A DNA stretch of 64,000 nucleotides from Oceaniglobus indicus (GTDB lineage: Bacteria; Pseudomonadota; Alphaproteobacteria; Rhodobacterales; Rhodobacteraceae), in NCBI RefSeq assembly GCF_002751875.1, contig NZ_NMZM01000004.1, positions 310,001 to 374,000 on the forward strand. The letters run 5' to 3'. The notes under the pieces are model-generated. The model did no database searches. It saw only the letters and a list, made by a program, of their open reading frames with translations, and was not told where the DNA came from. Every line of letters begins with the position of its first letter. The stretch's first letter is position 1. Positions 17,466-26,702 of the stretch are shown one piece after another. The translations under genes and the position numbers were made by a program.

Positions 17466-17541
17466 GGGTCGTTAGCTCAGTTGGTAGAGCGTTTCGTTTA
17501 CACCGAAAATGTCGGCGGTTCGAACCCGTCACGACCCACCA
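17466..17541 (+). tRNA. tRNA-Val (anticodon TAC)
   Basis: The acceptor arm pairs GGGTCGT (17466-17472) with ACGACCC (17531-17537), then discriminator A and an encoded CCA (17539-17541). The D arm is GCTC...GAGC, the anticodon stem TTTCG/CGAAA encloses the loop TTTACAC with anticodon TAC, and the T arm contains GGTTCGAAC. The length of 76 bases fits a type I tRNA. Confidence 0.96.
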
Positions 17542-17972
17542 TAAAGAACTTGCAGAGACGTCCGGCCTCCTACCTGATGCGGTGGATGGTGGTCAAATGG
17601 CGCCGTTGTGTAGGCCATGCCGTGCTGTCGACCCAGCGGCTACAAGTCTTTTGAACGCGAGCGTATCGCAAACATGTTTCCTGTAAAACGTCACTGATTT
17701 CTGCAGCGAGGTTGCAGAACGGTGGCCAGGTATTGAGCCGCCGGACGACTATGATGGGTCGGGGTGGAGTTGATCAGCGGTACCTAATCAGCGCCGCCGA
17801 AAACCGGGGCGGCTCAGAACGCGGCTTGGCATTCACTTCTAGCCTCGCGCGTCCGCTTACATGAATCCGGAAGCGCGGGGTTCTAATAGGAGAACCGGGC
17901 GCCGTCAAGAAAACTATTGACACAACATTCTGTGTGAGCCTGTTGCGATTCGCCATCGATGGTCTAAAAAGA

Positions 17973-18002
17973 AACCGCAGGGTGGTTGCACACCCTGCGG
18001 TT
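17973..18002 (-). terminator. Perfect 12-bp hairpin with T-run on the minus strand
   Basis: AACCGCAGGGTG at 17973-17984 pairs with CACCCTGCGGTT at 17991-18002 around GTTGCA. On the minus strand the stem is followed by TTCTTTTTAG, so it would terminate a minus-strand transcript. No minus-strand gene is recognised here, which raises the possibility of an unannotated small RNA. Confidence 0.5.
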
Positions 18003-18033
18003 AAAGCAAACCCGCCGTTGACTGGCGGTTGTT

Positions 18034-18043
18034 GTGATATCAC
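18034..18043. promoter_or_regulatory. GTGATATCAC palindrome upstream of the small HTH-like gene
   Basis: A perfect 10-bp palindrome lies 69 bases before the ATG of the 59-residue protein. An operator for autoregulation is a guess from position. Confidence 0.3.
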
Positions 18044-18112
18044 CTCATGTGTTTCGCACAGGGGTTGAGTCTCGTCAAGCGCTCCGTCAACGGCTCTAAG
18101 GAGCCATTAAAT

Positions 18113-18292
18113 ATGGGCAAAACTATCAGACTAACCTTCGATGATGCCGTGCATGTGTGGTTGATGCGTTGGTCGGGAATGTATCAGCACGACATTGCTC
18201 CACACTTCGCGGTCAACCAAGGCCGGATCAGCGAAGTTCTGGCAGGTAAGCTTCATACTGGAAGCGAAGCGGTCGCCCGAAAGATGAGATGA
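18113..18292 (+). CDS. Small helix-turn-helix-like protein (59 aa)
   Basis: The 59-residue product is basic and contains a helix-turn-helix-like stretch, HDIAPHFAVNQGRISEVLAG (about residues 27-46). This resembles the recognition unit of small phage- or island-associated regulators. AAGGAG (18098-18103) lies nine bases before the ATG at 18113, and a good terminator follows, so this is a believable self-contained gene. It is isolated between the tRNA-Val region and an unrelated transporter. DNA binding is inferred; its target is unknown. Confidence 0.65.
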   Translation: MGKTIRLTFDDAVHVWLMRWSGMYQHDIAPHFAVNQGRISEVLAGKLHTGSEAVARKMR

Positions 18293-18298
18293 CGGATC

Positions 18299-18329
18299 GG
18301 GGGCGGCTTCGGTCGCCCCCTTCTCTGTT
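18299..18329 (+). terminator. Terminator of the small HTH-like gene
   Basis: GGGGGCG (18299-18305) pairs with CGCCCCC (18314-18320) around a TTCG-containing loop, followed by TTCTCTGTT. It begins six bases after the stop codon. Confidence 0.7.
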
Positions 18330-18570
18330 GAATACAGGTGATCCAAACTGAGACCCGAGCGTGCGAAACGCCCCCCGGCTCATCGAACCCCGTGGCGGTG
18401 CCGCGTCCCGGCCACGGCGATTGACAGGCGCGCGCGTCGCCCCTAGGTCAGGGGTTGACCGGAGGCACGATGGCGTCGTGCCCCGCTGTCGCAACCACGC
18501 ATTTCATTCGTCCTGAACGCCCGGACCCGGATCGCGGCCTGCCGTGATCCACAGATGACGAGGTGGCGCC

Positions 18571-19542
18571 ATGATGCAATCCGACACGACCATCCAGACT
18601 GCGCGGGATCCGGCACTGCCGACGTTCGACAAGCCGGTTCGCGCGATGGTGTGCATGATCGGCGCGATGCTCTTGTTGCCGATGGGCGATACGTTTTCCA
18701 AGATCCTGACCACGGTGCAGAACCCGATCGAAGTGACCCTGTGGCGGTTGCTGGCGCAGGGTCTGTTCCTGCTGCCGATCGCCTTCGTGATGCGCCGCCG
18801 GCTGCGCGGATCTCTGTTTTCGCCCGTGGTCGCGCTGTCCGGCGCGCTGGTCGCCACGTCGCTGGTATCGCTGATCTCGGCCTTTGCGGTGATGCCGATC
18901 GCCACGGCCATCGCGATCTTTTTCGTCGAGCCCTTGTTGCTGACGCTTCTGGCCGGCCCGCTTCTGGGCGAGCGGCCGGGTCCGCGCCGTCTGGTGGCCG
19001 TCGGTGTCGGGCTGTTGGGCGCATTGGTGGTGATCCGGCCGGGGTTCGGCGTTTATGGCTGGGCCACGCTGTTGCCGGTTGTTGCGGCGCTGGCCTATGC
19101 GCTGAACATGATCGTGCTGCGCCATGCCAGCCGGACACGCTCGGCGTTGACGGTGCAATGCGGCGCGACGATCTATGCCGCCGTGATCGTCCTGGCGCTG
19201 ACGCTGGCGATGCACGCGGGCGGAGGTTTGACCCTGGCGCCCGCCGCGATGCCGCCCTGGGTTTGGGGCGCGATCCTGGCCGCCGGCGCGCTTGCCGCCG
19301 GCAGTTTCGTGCTGATCGCCGAGGCGTTCCGTGACGCCGAGGCCAGCAGCCTTGCGCCGTTCCAGTATCTCGAAATCCTGGGGGCGACGATTGCCGGCTA
19401 CCTTGTCTTCGACAATTTTCCGGACGCGCTGACCTGGCTGGGCATTGCGATCATCCTGGCCTCGGGGATCTATGTGTTTCACCGCGAGGGGCACGACGAT
19501 ACCGACACCAGCGCCCCCCGGCGCCGGCGCGCCGCGCGCTAG
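18571..19542 (+). CDS. EamA-family (DMT) membrane transporter
   Basis: This 323-residue protein has about ten hydrophobic helices and the two EamA halves, with IATAIAIFFVEPLLLTLLAG in the first half and SLAPFQYLEILGATIAGYLVF in the second. Family members export or import small metabolites; the substrate is unknown. It is clearly paralogous to the transporter at 42916-43836 (shared AIAIFFVEP, GALLIIRP-like and APLQYLEI-like motifs). The first of two tandem ATG codons has AGGTGG upstream. It stands alone on the plus strand. Confidence 0.88.
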   Translation: MMQSDTTIQTARDPALPTFDKPVRAMVCMIGAMLLLPMGDTFSKILTTVQNPIEVTLWRLLAQGLFLLPIAFVMRRRLRGSLFSPVVALSGALVATSLVSLISAFAVMPIATAIAIFFVEPLLLTLLAGPLLGERPGPRRLVAVGVGLLGALVVIRPGFGVYGWATLLPVVAALAYALNMIVLRHASRTRSALTVQCGATIYAAVIVLALTLAMHAGGGLTLAPAAMPPWVWGAILAAGALAAGSFVLIAEAFRDAEASSLAPFQYLEILGATIAGYLVFDNFPDALTWLGIAIILASGIYVFHREGHDDTDTSAPRRRRAAR

Positions 19543-19677
19543 CGTCCCGCGCGAACCGGCTGCGGGCGCCGCCCCGGTCATTTCGCGGGCGCGGGTTCAT
19601 GGGCTTGTGCAAGGGCTTTGCGCGCAGGACAATCGGGTACGGATGGCAAGACCGAATCCCGAAAGGATCGCAGGGCA

Positions 19678-19740
19678 ATGGCTGAACACGGTTGTCTCGA
19701 CGCCCCGATCGCCGGCCGGTCGATGGGTCGCATCGCATGA
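19678..19740 (+). CDS. Possible upstream ORF coupled to the phospholipase D gene (20 aa)
   Basis: An ATG at 19678, preceded by AAGGA ten bases upstream, opens a 20-codon frame (MAEHGCLD...) whose TGA overlaps the ATG of the phospholipase D gene by ATGA. The downstream ATG has no ribosome-binding site of its own, so coupled translation from this short frame would explain its expression. Alternatively the downstream gene uses a TTG at 19692. No function is claimed for the peptide. Confidence 0.35.
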   Translation: MAEHGCLDAPIAGRSMGRIA

Positions 19741-21278
19741 TCTGGGTGTTCGGCGCACTTGCGGTCGTGATCGTGACTGTCGTCGCGTCGATCCTGTTGG
19801 CGCGGGTTCTGTTCGCACTCCCCTCGGCGGGCGGCACCGGGATGCCGACGGCGTTGCCGCCGGTGGATACCGGCCCGCTGGCCGATGCACTGCGCCGCCG
19901 CGGCGCCGATCAGCAGGGGCTGACCGGCATCGCATCGTTGCGCGACGGCGCCGACGCCTTTGCCGCGCGGGTCATCCTGGCCGATGCCGCGGTCTCGTCC
20001 ATCGATGCGCAATATTACATCTGGCACGGCGATCTGACCGGCTATCTGATGCTGGACGCGCTGCGGCGTGCGGCCGACCGGGGGGTGCGGGTCCGGCTGT
20101 TGCTGGACGACAACGGCACGGCGGGGATCGACGCCGAGCTTGCGACCCTCGACGCCCATGAGAACATCGAGGTGCGGCTTTACAATCCGTTCAACCTCAG
20201 GCGGCTCAAGGTGTTGTCCTATGGTTTCGACTTTTTTCGCCTGAACCGGCGGATGCACAACAAGTCGTTCACGATCGATGGTCACGTGACCATTCTGGGC
20301 GGGCGCAACATCGGCGACGAATACTTCGGCACCGGGCCGAACGCCCTGTTCGTCGATCTGGATGTGCTGGCGGTCGGCGGGGTGTTGCCGGCGGTGTCGG
20401 CCGATTTCGACAGGTATTGGAACACACCCTCGGCCCACCCGGCTGGCCCGATTGTCGGCCCCGCACCCGCCGGCGATCCGATCGAGGCCAGCATCGAACG
20501 CTATCGCGGCACCGCGCAGATCCGCGAATACGGCGAGATCATCAATCGATCCGAAATCGTCGGGCGTCTCGGGCGCGGCGATCTGGGTCTTGAATGGACC
20601 AGGGCCGTTCTGGTCAGTGACGACCCGATCAAGGGGCAGGGGGCCGTCCCGCGCGAGGATCTTCTGGCCGTTCGCCTGCTGGGCGCGGTGGGCGAGATCC
20701 ACACGAAATTCGACGGTGTCTCGCCCTATCTCGTGCCGGGCAAAGCGGGGGTCCGGGCTTTCGCCACGCTTGTGCGGCACGGTGTTGCCGTGCGTATGCT
20801 GACCAATTCGCTTGAGGCGACGGACGTGTTGCCGGTGCATGCAGGGTATGCCAAGCGGCGCAAATCCATGCTGCGTTCGGGGGTCGGCCTGTTCGAATTG
20901 CGCCGTCAGGCCGCGCCCGGCGCGCCGACCGATACGCTGGGCCCGTTCGGATCGTCCGGGGCCAGCCTTCATGCCAAGACCTTTGCCGTGGACGGCGCGC
21001 GGATTTTCGTCGGATCGTTCAACTTCGATCCACGCTCGACAACGCTGAACACGGAAATGGGCCTGCTGATCGACAGCGCGCAAATGGCCGAGGGTCTGCA
21101 TGACGCATTCGACCGTGGCCTGGGCGGTCAGGCCTGGCGGATCGAAAAACAGGCCGATCGCCTGTTCTGGGTCGATCCCGAAACGGGCGAGAAAACCATC
21201 GACGAACCGGGCACCAGCGCGCCCAAGCGCATTGCGCTGACGGTTGTGGGCTGGCTTCCCGTGGAATGGCTGCTCTGA
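19737..21278 (+). CDS. Phospholipase D / cardiolipin synthase-like protein
   Basis: This 513-residue protein has an N-terminal transmembrane helix (MIWVFGALAVVIVTVVASIL) and two PLD domains. The HKD motifs are HNKSFTIDG...GGRN (near residue 173) and LHAKTFAVDG...GSFNFD (near 410). Both catalytic histidines are present, so it should transfer or hydrolyse phosphatidyl groups at the membrane; true cardiolipin synthase activity is not proven. The ATG at 19737 is used because it begins the membrane helix and overlaps a short upstream frame. The following RND operon begins about 125 bases downstream. Confidence 0.88.
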   Translation: MIWVFGALAVVIVTVVASILLARVLFALPSAGGTGMPTALPPVDTGPLADALRRRGADQQGLTGIASLRDGADAFAARVILADAAVSSIDAQYYIWHGDLTGYLMLDALRRAADRGVRVRLLLDDNGTAGIDAELATLDAHENIEVRLYNPFNLRRLKVLSYGFDFFRLNRRMHNKSFTIDGHVTILGGRNIGDEYFGTGPNALFVDLDVLAVGGVLPAVSADFDRYWNTPSAHPAGPIVGPAPAGDPIEASIERYRGTAQIREYGEIINRSEIVGRLGRGDLGLEWTRAVLVSDDPIKGQGAVPREDLLAVRLLGAVGEIHTKFDGVSPYLVPGKAGVRAFATLVRHGVAVRMLTNSLEATDVLPVHAGYAKRRKSMLRSGVGLFELRRQAAPGAPTDTLGPFGSSGASLHAKTFAVDGARIFVGSFNFDPRSTTLNTEMGLLIDSAQMAEGLHDAFDRGLGGQAWRIEKQADRLFWVDPETGEKTIDEPGTSAPKRIALTVVGWLPVEWLL

Positions 21279-21403
21279 GCGGCGGGTGGGACGCCGGGTT
21301 GACGAAACGCCGCAGCATATTGTTCCGGGATCGAGCGCGATGTAATGACGGGGCCGGACATCATGCGTCCGCGAAACCGGTGACCGGACGAAGAAGGCAG
21401 ACC

Positions 21404-22543
21404 GTGACAATATCCCCCTTCGATCCCGGCGGATTCGCGCCCTCGGCCGGTCCGGCACGACGGCTGGGCGCGGCGATTGCGGTGTCCGTGGCGCTGATCG
21501 GGGCCGCCCCGGCCGCAGCGCAGGACGTGAGTCATTCCGAAAGGCTTCTGGTCGAAACGGTGCAGGCGCGGATGCAGCCCGGCCGGCTTACCGTGTCGCT
21601 GATTGGCGAAATCGCGGCGCGCAATACGTTGAACGCCTCGTTTCCCACCGCCGGGCGGATCGCCGCCGTGCGGATCGAAGAGGGCGACCGGGTCGTCGCG
21701 GGGCAGGAGCTGGCGCGCATCGATGCGGTGTCGCAGGAACAGAACCTGCGATCGCGGCAGGCGGCGCTGACCACCGCGAAGGCCAACCTGACCCGCGCCG
21801 AAAGCGATTTCCGCCGCCAGGATGCCTTGCTGGAGCGTGGCGCGACGACGCGCGCCGCCCGCGACGCGGCGGACGATGCGTTGCGCTCTGCCGAAGCCTC
21901 GATGGCCGAGACGCGCGCGGCGCTGGATCTGGCCGAAAAGGATTTGGCCGATACCGTTCTGGTCAGTCCCGGCGATGCGCTGGTGACCGCGCGCGCGGCA
22001 GAGGTCGGCCAGGTCGTCGGCGCCGCCGAAACCGTGATCGAACTGGCGCTGGGGGCTGAATATGACGCGGTGATCGACGTGCCCGAAGGGTTGCTGAGCG
22101 TGCCGCGGGACGCACCACCCGTGCGCCTGGAACTGCTGGAGGTCGATACCGTGCCGTTCGCCGGCACGATCCGCGAGGTGTCGCCGCTGGTCGATCCCGA
22201 TCTCGGCACCGTGCAGGTCAAGGTCGCGATCCATAATCCGCCCCGCGCCGTGTCGATCGGTGAGACGGTGCGCGGCACCGTCAACCTGGGCGAGCCGCCG
22301 GTGGTCGCGTTGCCGTTTTCGGCCCTCGGCGCGACGGCACAGGGTGCCGCGGTCTGGATCATGGACCCGGACGACGCAACGGTGTCCTTGCGCCAGGTCG
22401 ATGTGTTGCGCCACGAAACCGACCGGGTGCTGATCCGCGAGGGGTTGTCCGAGGGGGAAACCGTCGTGACCGCGGGCGGTCAGCTTCTGTTCGAAGGTCA
22501 AAAGGTGCGCGCGGCGCGCGTCGAACCGGGTGACGCGCAATGA
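21404..22543 (+). CDS. RND efflux periplasmic adaptor (membrane-fusion protein) 1
   Basis: This 379-residue adaptor has a hydrophobic export segment (LGAAIAVSVALIGAAPAAA), lipoyl-like halves (GRIAAVRIEEGDRVVAGQELARID), a helical hairpin (about 105-185) and a beta-barrel. The GTG at 21404 is chosen because AAGAAGG sits six bases upstream; an in-frame ATG at 21266 lies inside the previous gene. It should bridge the RND pump to an outer-membrane channel that is not encoded here. It overlaps the second adaptor gene by ATGA. Confidence 0.85.
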   Translation: MTISPFDPGGFAPSAGPARRLGAAIAVSVALIGAAPAAAQDVSHSERLLVETVQARMQPGRLTVSLIGEIAARNTLNASFPTAGRIAAVRIEEGDRVVAGQELARIDAVSQEQNLRSRQAALTTAKANLTRAESDFRRQDALLERGATTRAARDAADDALRSAEASMAETRAALDLAEKDLADTVLVSPGDALVTARAAEVGQVVGAAETVIELALGAEYDAVIDVPEGLLSVPRDAPPVRLELLEVDTVPFAGTIREVSPLVDPDLGTVQVKVAIHNPPRAVSIGETVRGTVNLGEPPVVALPFSALGATAQGAAVWIMDPDDATVSLRQVDVLRHETDRVLIREGLSEGETVVTAGGQLLFEGQKVRAARVEPGDAQ

Positions 22544-23607
22544 AAGCCGTCCGCGCAACCGCCGCCGTCCTGTGTGCCGCCGCCGTGTTTCTGGCCGGTT
22601 GCCAGGACGAAACCGAACCGGTCCCCACCGCCCCGCGCCCCGTGGTGTCGGAAAACGTCAAGGGGCCCAACGGGTTCGGCCGGACGTTCCTGGGCGAGGT
22701 CAGTTCGCGCAAGGAGGCCGACCTGGCCTTTCCGGTGCCCGGCACGCTGGCCGAACGCCCGGTGGATGCCGGCGCCTTGGTGACGGCGGGCGCGGTGCTG
22801 GCCATGCTGGATCCGTCCGAGTTCGAATCGAGCGTGCGGATTGCCGAAGCCGCCCTTGTGGTGGCGCGGGCCCGCTTGAAGACCGCGACCGATGCGCGCG
22901 AACGCACCCGTACCCTGGTCGATCGCGGCGTCGATTCCGCCCAGGATCTGGAACGCGCCGATCAGAACGTCGCAGCCGCCCGCGCGGCGGTCGATCAGGC
23001 CGACGCCGACGGGGTGGATGCCCGAAAGACCCTGGAAGATGCGACCCTGCGCGCGCCGCAGGACGGCGTCGTCAGCATGGTTTACCAGGAACCCGGCGCG
23101 GCGGTGACGGCGGGCCAGCCGATCTTGCGGCTGTCGGGAACCGACGACCGCGAGGTGCTGATCGACATGACCGATGCGCAACTGGCGCGGTTTTCCGAAG
23201 GCGACGCCTTTGTTCTGGTGCTGGACGCGAACCGCGACGTGGTGGCGCGCGGTGTGCTGGCGTCGGTCGATCCGGTGCTGGAAAGCGCCACGCGCACCCG
23301 CCGGGTGCATCTGCGCATCGACGCGCCGCCGGTCGGATTCCGGCTGGGGGCGCTGGTGCGGGTCACCGCCGCCCGCGCCGGGGCGGGCGACGTATCGGTG
23401 CCGCAGACCGCGTTGCGCGACGATGGCACGGTCTGGCGGGTCGAACGGCCCGCGGGCATCGTGCGGTCGGTGCCGGTGCAGACCGGCGAAACCTTCGCCG
23501 GCCGGGTGCTGATCCGCGACGGAATTTCCGAAGGCGATGAAATCGTGGTCAAGGGGGTCGGCATGCTGAGCGAGGGACAGGCCGTCGGCCGGCAGGTGGC
23601 GCAATGA
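22540..23607 (+). CDS. RND efflux periplasmic adaptor 2, lipoprotein
   Basis: This 355-residue adaptor starts with a lipoprotein signal ending LAGC (Cys21), so it is membrane-anchored by lipid. It has the lipoyl halves (ERPVDAGALVTAGAVLAMLD), a long alpha-hairpin with Ala/Asp-rich sequence (about 95-160), and a C-terminal barrel. ATGA overlaps join it to adaptor 1 and to the pump. Two different adaptors in one operon suggest a hetero-assembled adaptor ring, as known for some RND systems. Confidence 0.87.
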   Translation: MKAVRATAAVLCAAAVFLAGCQDETEPVPTAPRPVVSENVKGPNGFGRTFLGEVSSRKEADLAFPVPGTLAERPVDAGALVTAGAVLAMLDPSEFESSVRIAEAALVVARARLKTATDARERTRTLVDRGVDSAQDLERADQNVAAARAAVDQADADGVDARKTLEDATLRAPQDGVVSMVYQEPGAAVTAGQPILRLSGTDDREVLIDMTDAQLARFSEGDAFVLVLDANRDVVARGVLASVDPVLESATRTRRVHLRIDAPPVGFRLGALVRVTAARAGAGDVSVPQTALRDDGTVWRVERPAGIVRSVPVQTGETFAGRVLIRDGISEGDEIVVKGVGMLSEGQAVGRQVAQ

Positions 23608-26600
23608 AGACGTTCAACCTGTCGGAATGGGCGCTGCGCCACCGCTCGTTCCTGTGGTTCCTGATCCTCGTGTCGATGCTGGCCGGGGCCATGGCCTATA
23701 CCTCGATGGGGCGCGAGGAAGACCCCAACTTTGCCATCAAGACGATGATCGTCACCGGCGCGCTGCCCGGCGCCACGGTCGAGGAAACGGTGACGCAGGT
23801 CACCGACCGCATCGAACGCAAGCTGGCCGACCTGAGCGAGCTGGACTTCACCCGTTCGGTCACCGTGCCGGGGCGCACCGTCGTCTATGTCAACCTGCGC
23901 GACACCGTGCGCGCGCCCGCCTTGCCCGAGATCTGGCAGAGGGTGCGCAACTACATGGCCGATATCCGGGGCGATTTCCCGAGCGAATTTCAGGGCTTCG
24001 GGTTCAACGACAGTTTCGGTGACGTGTTCGGCAACATCTATGCGCTGACGTCCGACGGGTTCACCCCGCGCGAGATCCGCGATCATGCCGAACGGATCCG
24101 GCGTGGCATCCAGGGGCTGGACGATGCCGGCAAGGTCGAGATTTTCGGCACCCGCGATGAGGTGATATACCTTGAATACAACACCGCCCGCCTGTCGGCC
24201 CTGGGGCTGGATCAGCAGGCGGTGCAGGACACGCTGGCCGCCCAGAACGCCATCGTTCCTTCGGGCGCCATCGACACCGGCGCCGAACGGATCAGCGTGC
24301 GCGTGGGCGGCCAGTTTTCCGGCGTCGAAAGCCTGGAGGACATCAACCTGCGCGTCGGCGACCGGTTCTTCCGCCTGTCCGACGTCGCCGAGATCCGGCG
24401 CGGGTATGTCGATCCGCCCGAGGCGCTGTTCCGCGTCAACGGGCAGGACGCCATCGGCATCGGCGTGGGCCAGCGCGACGGTGCCAACATCCTGGACTTC
24501 GGTGCCGAACTCGAGGCGCTGATGCGCGATTTCGAGGCTGAATTGCCCACGGGCATCGAAATCCACAAGGTCGCGGACCAGCCGGTGGTGGTCGAAGAAT
24601 CCGTGAACCATTTCGTCAAGGCGCTGATCGAGGCGGTGGCGATCGTCCTTGGCGTCAGCTTCATCAGCCTCGGGGTGCGCGCCGGATTGGTGGTGTCGAT
24701 GACCATCCCTCTGGTCCTTGCGATGACCTTCGTGGTGCTGGCCTATTTCGGCATCACCCTTCAGCGCATATCGCTGGGCGCGCTGATCATCGCGCTGGGC
24801 CTGCTGGTGGACGATGCGATGATCGCCATCGAGACGATGATCTCGCGGCTGGAGCGGGGCGAGACGCTGGAAAAATCCGCCTCCTATGCGTGGACCTCCA
24901 TCGCCTTTCCAATGCTGACCGGCACGCTGGTGACGGTGGCGGGGTTCGTGCCCATCGGGCTGAACTCGTCCGCTGCCGGTGAATTCACCTTCTCGCTGTT
25001 CGTGGTGATCGCGGTGTCGCTGGTGCTCAGCTGGGTTGTGGCGGTGCTGTTCGCGCCGCTGCTGGGGGTCACGTTCCTGTCGCGCAACATGAAGCACACG
25101 CACGGCAAACCTGGCATCTTCCGGCGCGCGTTCCATGTGGTGTTGCGGGTCGCCATGCGGTTTCGCTGGCTGACCATCGCCGCGACGCTGATCCTGTTCG
25201 CAGTGTCGGTCTATGGCATGCGCCTGGTCGAGAACCAGTTTTTCCCGGCGTCCGACCGGGTCGAACTGATCGTCGATGTGACCCTGCCGCAGAACGCGTC
25301 GATCACCGCGACCGAAGCTCGGATCGAGCGCATAGAAGAAATGCTGGCCGGCGATGACAGGGTCAGCGGCTGGTCGTCCTATGTCGGGCGCGGCGCGCCG
25401 CGGTTCATCCTGGCCTTCGACACGCTGACGCCGAACGCCAACATCGGCCAGATCGTGATCGTGACACCATCGGTTGCGGCCCGCGACGCCCTGCGCGCCG
25501 ATCTGACCCGCCGCACCGCCGAGGAATTTCCCGGTATCGACGTTTATGTCAAACTGCTGGACGTCGGGCCGCCCGTGGGGCGTCCGGTGCAATACCGCAT
25601 CTCGGGGCCCGACCCCGACATCCTGCGCGACCGGGCGCGGGATTTCGCCGCGCTGATGGCCAGCGACGCCCGCCTCGGCACCGTGGTGATGGACTGGAAC
25701 GAACCCGCGCGGCTGGTGCGGGTGAACATCCTTCAGGACAAGGTGCGCCAGTTGGGCGTGTCGCCCACCATCATCGCCACGGGGCTGAACTCGATCTTCG
25801 ACGGGCAGACGGTGACGCAGTTGCGCGATGACGTCTATCTTGTCGATATCGTCGCGCGCGGCGATGCGTCGTCGCGCCAGTCGATCCGGGCGCTGACCGG
25901 TCTGCAACTGTCGGTGTCGGGCGGGCGGACGATCCCGCTCAGCAGTCTTGCGACCTTCGATTACGGCACCGAACTGCCGCAGATCAGCCAACGCAGCCGG
26001 GTGCCGACGATCACGCTGAAGGCGGCGATCCTGACCGATGCACAGCCCGCCACGATCACCACCGACATCGCCGCACGGGTGGCCGCATTCTCGGACGCCC
26101 TGCCGGCGGGCTATCGCGTCGAAATCGGCGGCACCGTCGAATCCAGCGCCGAATCGCAGGGGCCGATCGCTGCCGTCGTGCCGCTGATGCTGTTCCTGAT
26201 CGTGACGCTGACCATGATCCAGATGCAGAGTTTCCGGCTGACCTTCATCGTGCTGTGTGCCGGACCATTGGGAATCATCGGTGTGGTCGTGGCGCTGCTG
26301 CTGTCGGGCGCGCCGCTGGGCTTTGTGGCGATCCTGGGGATCCTGGCGCTGCTGGGAATCCTGATCCGCAATTCGATCATCCTGGTGCACAAGATCGAGG
26401 TGCTGCACGACCGGGGGCGCAGCCGCTGGGCGGCGGTTTTCGAAGGCGCCGACAGCCGGGCGCGCCCGATCCTGCTGACGGCGGCGGCGGCGAGCCTCGC
26501 GTTGATCCCGATCTCGCGCCAGATCTTCTGGGGGCCCATGGCCTATGCGATGATCGGCGGCATCATCGTCGGCACGATCGTGACGCTGGTGTTCGTGCCG

Positions 26601-26654
26601 GCGCTCTATCTCGCGGTCTTCCGGGTGCGGCGCGACGACGATCCCGCGCCCTGA
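23604..26654 (+). CDS. RND efflux pump inner-membrane subunit
   Basis: This 1016-residue pump has the RND architecture of 12 transmembrane helices and two large periplasmic loops. The N-terminus is WALRHRSFLWFLILVSMLAG and GREEDPNFAIKTM marks the first porter segment. The transmembrane helix 4 pair is present in GLLVDDAMIAIETM, as required for proton coupling. It belongs to the HAE1-like hydrophobic export group; the substrate is unknown. Operon order is adaptor, adaptor, pump, all overlapping. Confidence 0.93.
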   Translation: MKTFNLSEWALRHRSFLWFLILVSMLAGAMAYTSMGREEDPNFAIKTMIVTGALPGATVEETVTQVTDRIERKLADLSELDFTRSVTVPGRTVVYVNLRDTVRAPALPEIWQRVRNYMADIRGDFPSEFQGFGFNDSFGDVFGNIYALTSDGFTPREIRDHAERIRRGIQGLDDAGKVEIFGTRDEVIYLEYNTARLSALGLDQQAVQDTLAAQNAIVPSGAIDTGAERISVRVGGQFSGVESLEDINLRVGDRFFRLSDVAEIRRGYVDPPEALFRVNGQDAIGIGVGQRDGANILDFGAELEALMRDFEAELPTGIEIHKVADQPVVVEESVNHFVKALIEAVAIVLGVSFISLGVRAGLVVSMTIPLVLAMTFVVLAYFGITLQRISLGALIIALGLLVDDAMIAIETMISRLERGETLEKSASYAWTSIAFPMLTGTLVTVAGFVPIGLNSSAAGEFTFSLFVVIAVSLVLSWVVAVLFAPLLGVTFLSRNMKHTHGKPGIFRRAFHVVLRVAMRFRWLTIAATLILFAVSVYGMRLVENQFFPASDRVELIVDVTLPQNASITATEARIERIEEMLAGDDRVSGWSSYVGRGAPRFILAFDTLTPNANIGQIVIVTPSVAARDALRADLTRRTAEEFPGIDVYVKLLDVGPPVGRPVQYRISGPDPDILRDRARDFAALMASDARLGTVVMDWNEPARLVRVNILQDKVRQLGVSPTIIATGLNSIFDGQTVTQLRDDVYLVDIVARGDASSRQSIRALTGLQLSVSGGRTIPLSSLATFDYGTELPQISQRSRVPTITLKAAILTDAQPATITTDIAARVAAFSDALPAGYRVEIGGTVESSAESQGPIAAVVPLMLFLIVTLTMIQMQSFRLTFIVLCAGPLGIIGVVVALLLSGAPLGFVAILGILALLGILIRNSIILVHKIEVLHDRGRSRWAAVFEGADSRARPILLTAAAASLALIPISRQIFWGPMAYAMIGGIIVGTIVTLVFVPALYLAVFRVRRDDDPAP

Positions 26655-26702
26655 GGCGGCAGCGACGCTCAGATCGGGCCTTCGGGCGCGTGCCCCATCC
26701 CA

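Larger units (their letters stand above)
17542..18112. other. Gene-poor region behind tRNA-Val
   Basis: These 571 bases contain no reading frame I can support. Base composition appears less GC-rich than the flanks. The region holds a TTGACA element (17917-17922) without a clear -10, a perfect 12-bp hairpin (17973-18002), a near-perfect inverted repeat around 18008-18030, and the palindrome GTGATATCAC (18034-18043). The location behind a tRNA 3' end and before a small HTH-like gene suggests an old integration scar, but no duplicated tRNA end was seen. Confidence 0.5.

Noticed and set aside
17774-18043. An 89-codon minus-strand frame in the tRNA-Val downstream region
   Set aside because: No ribosome-binding site, no family likeness, and the strong 12-bp hairpin lies inside it.
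23082-26408. A 1108-codon open frame antisense to the RND pump gene
   Set aside because: High GC leaves long open frames opposite real genes. The product is His/Asp/Arg-rich with no family match, while the plus strand encodes a full RND pump.
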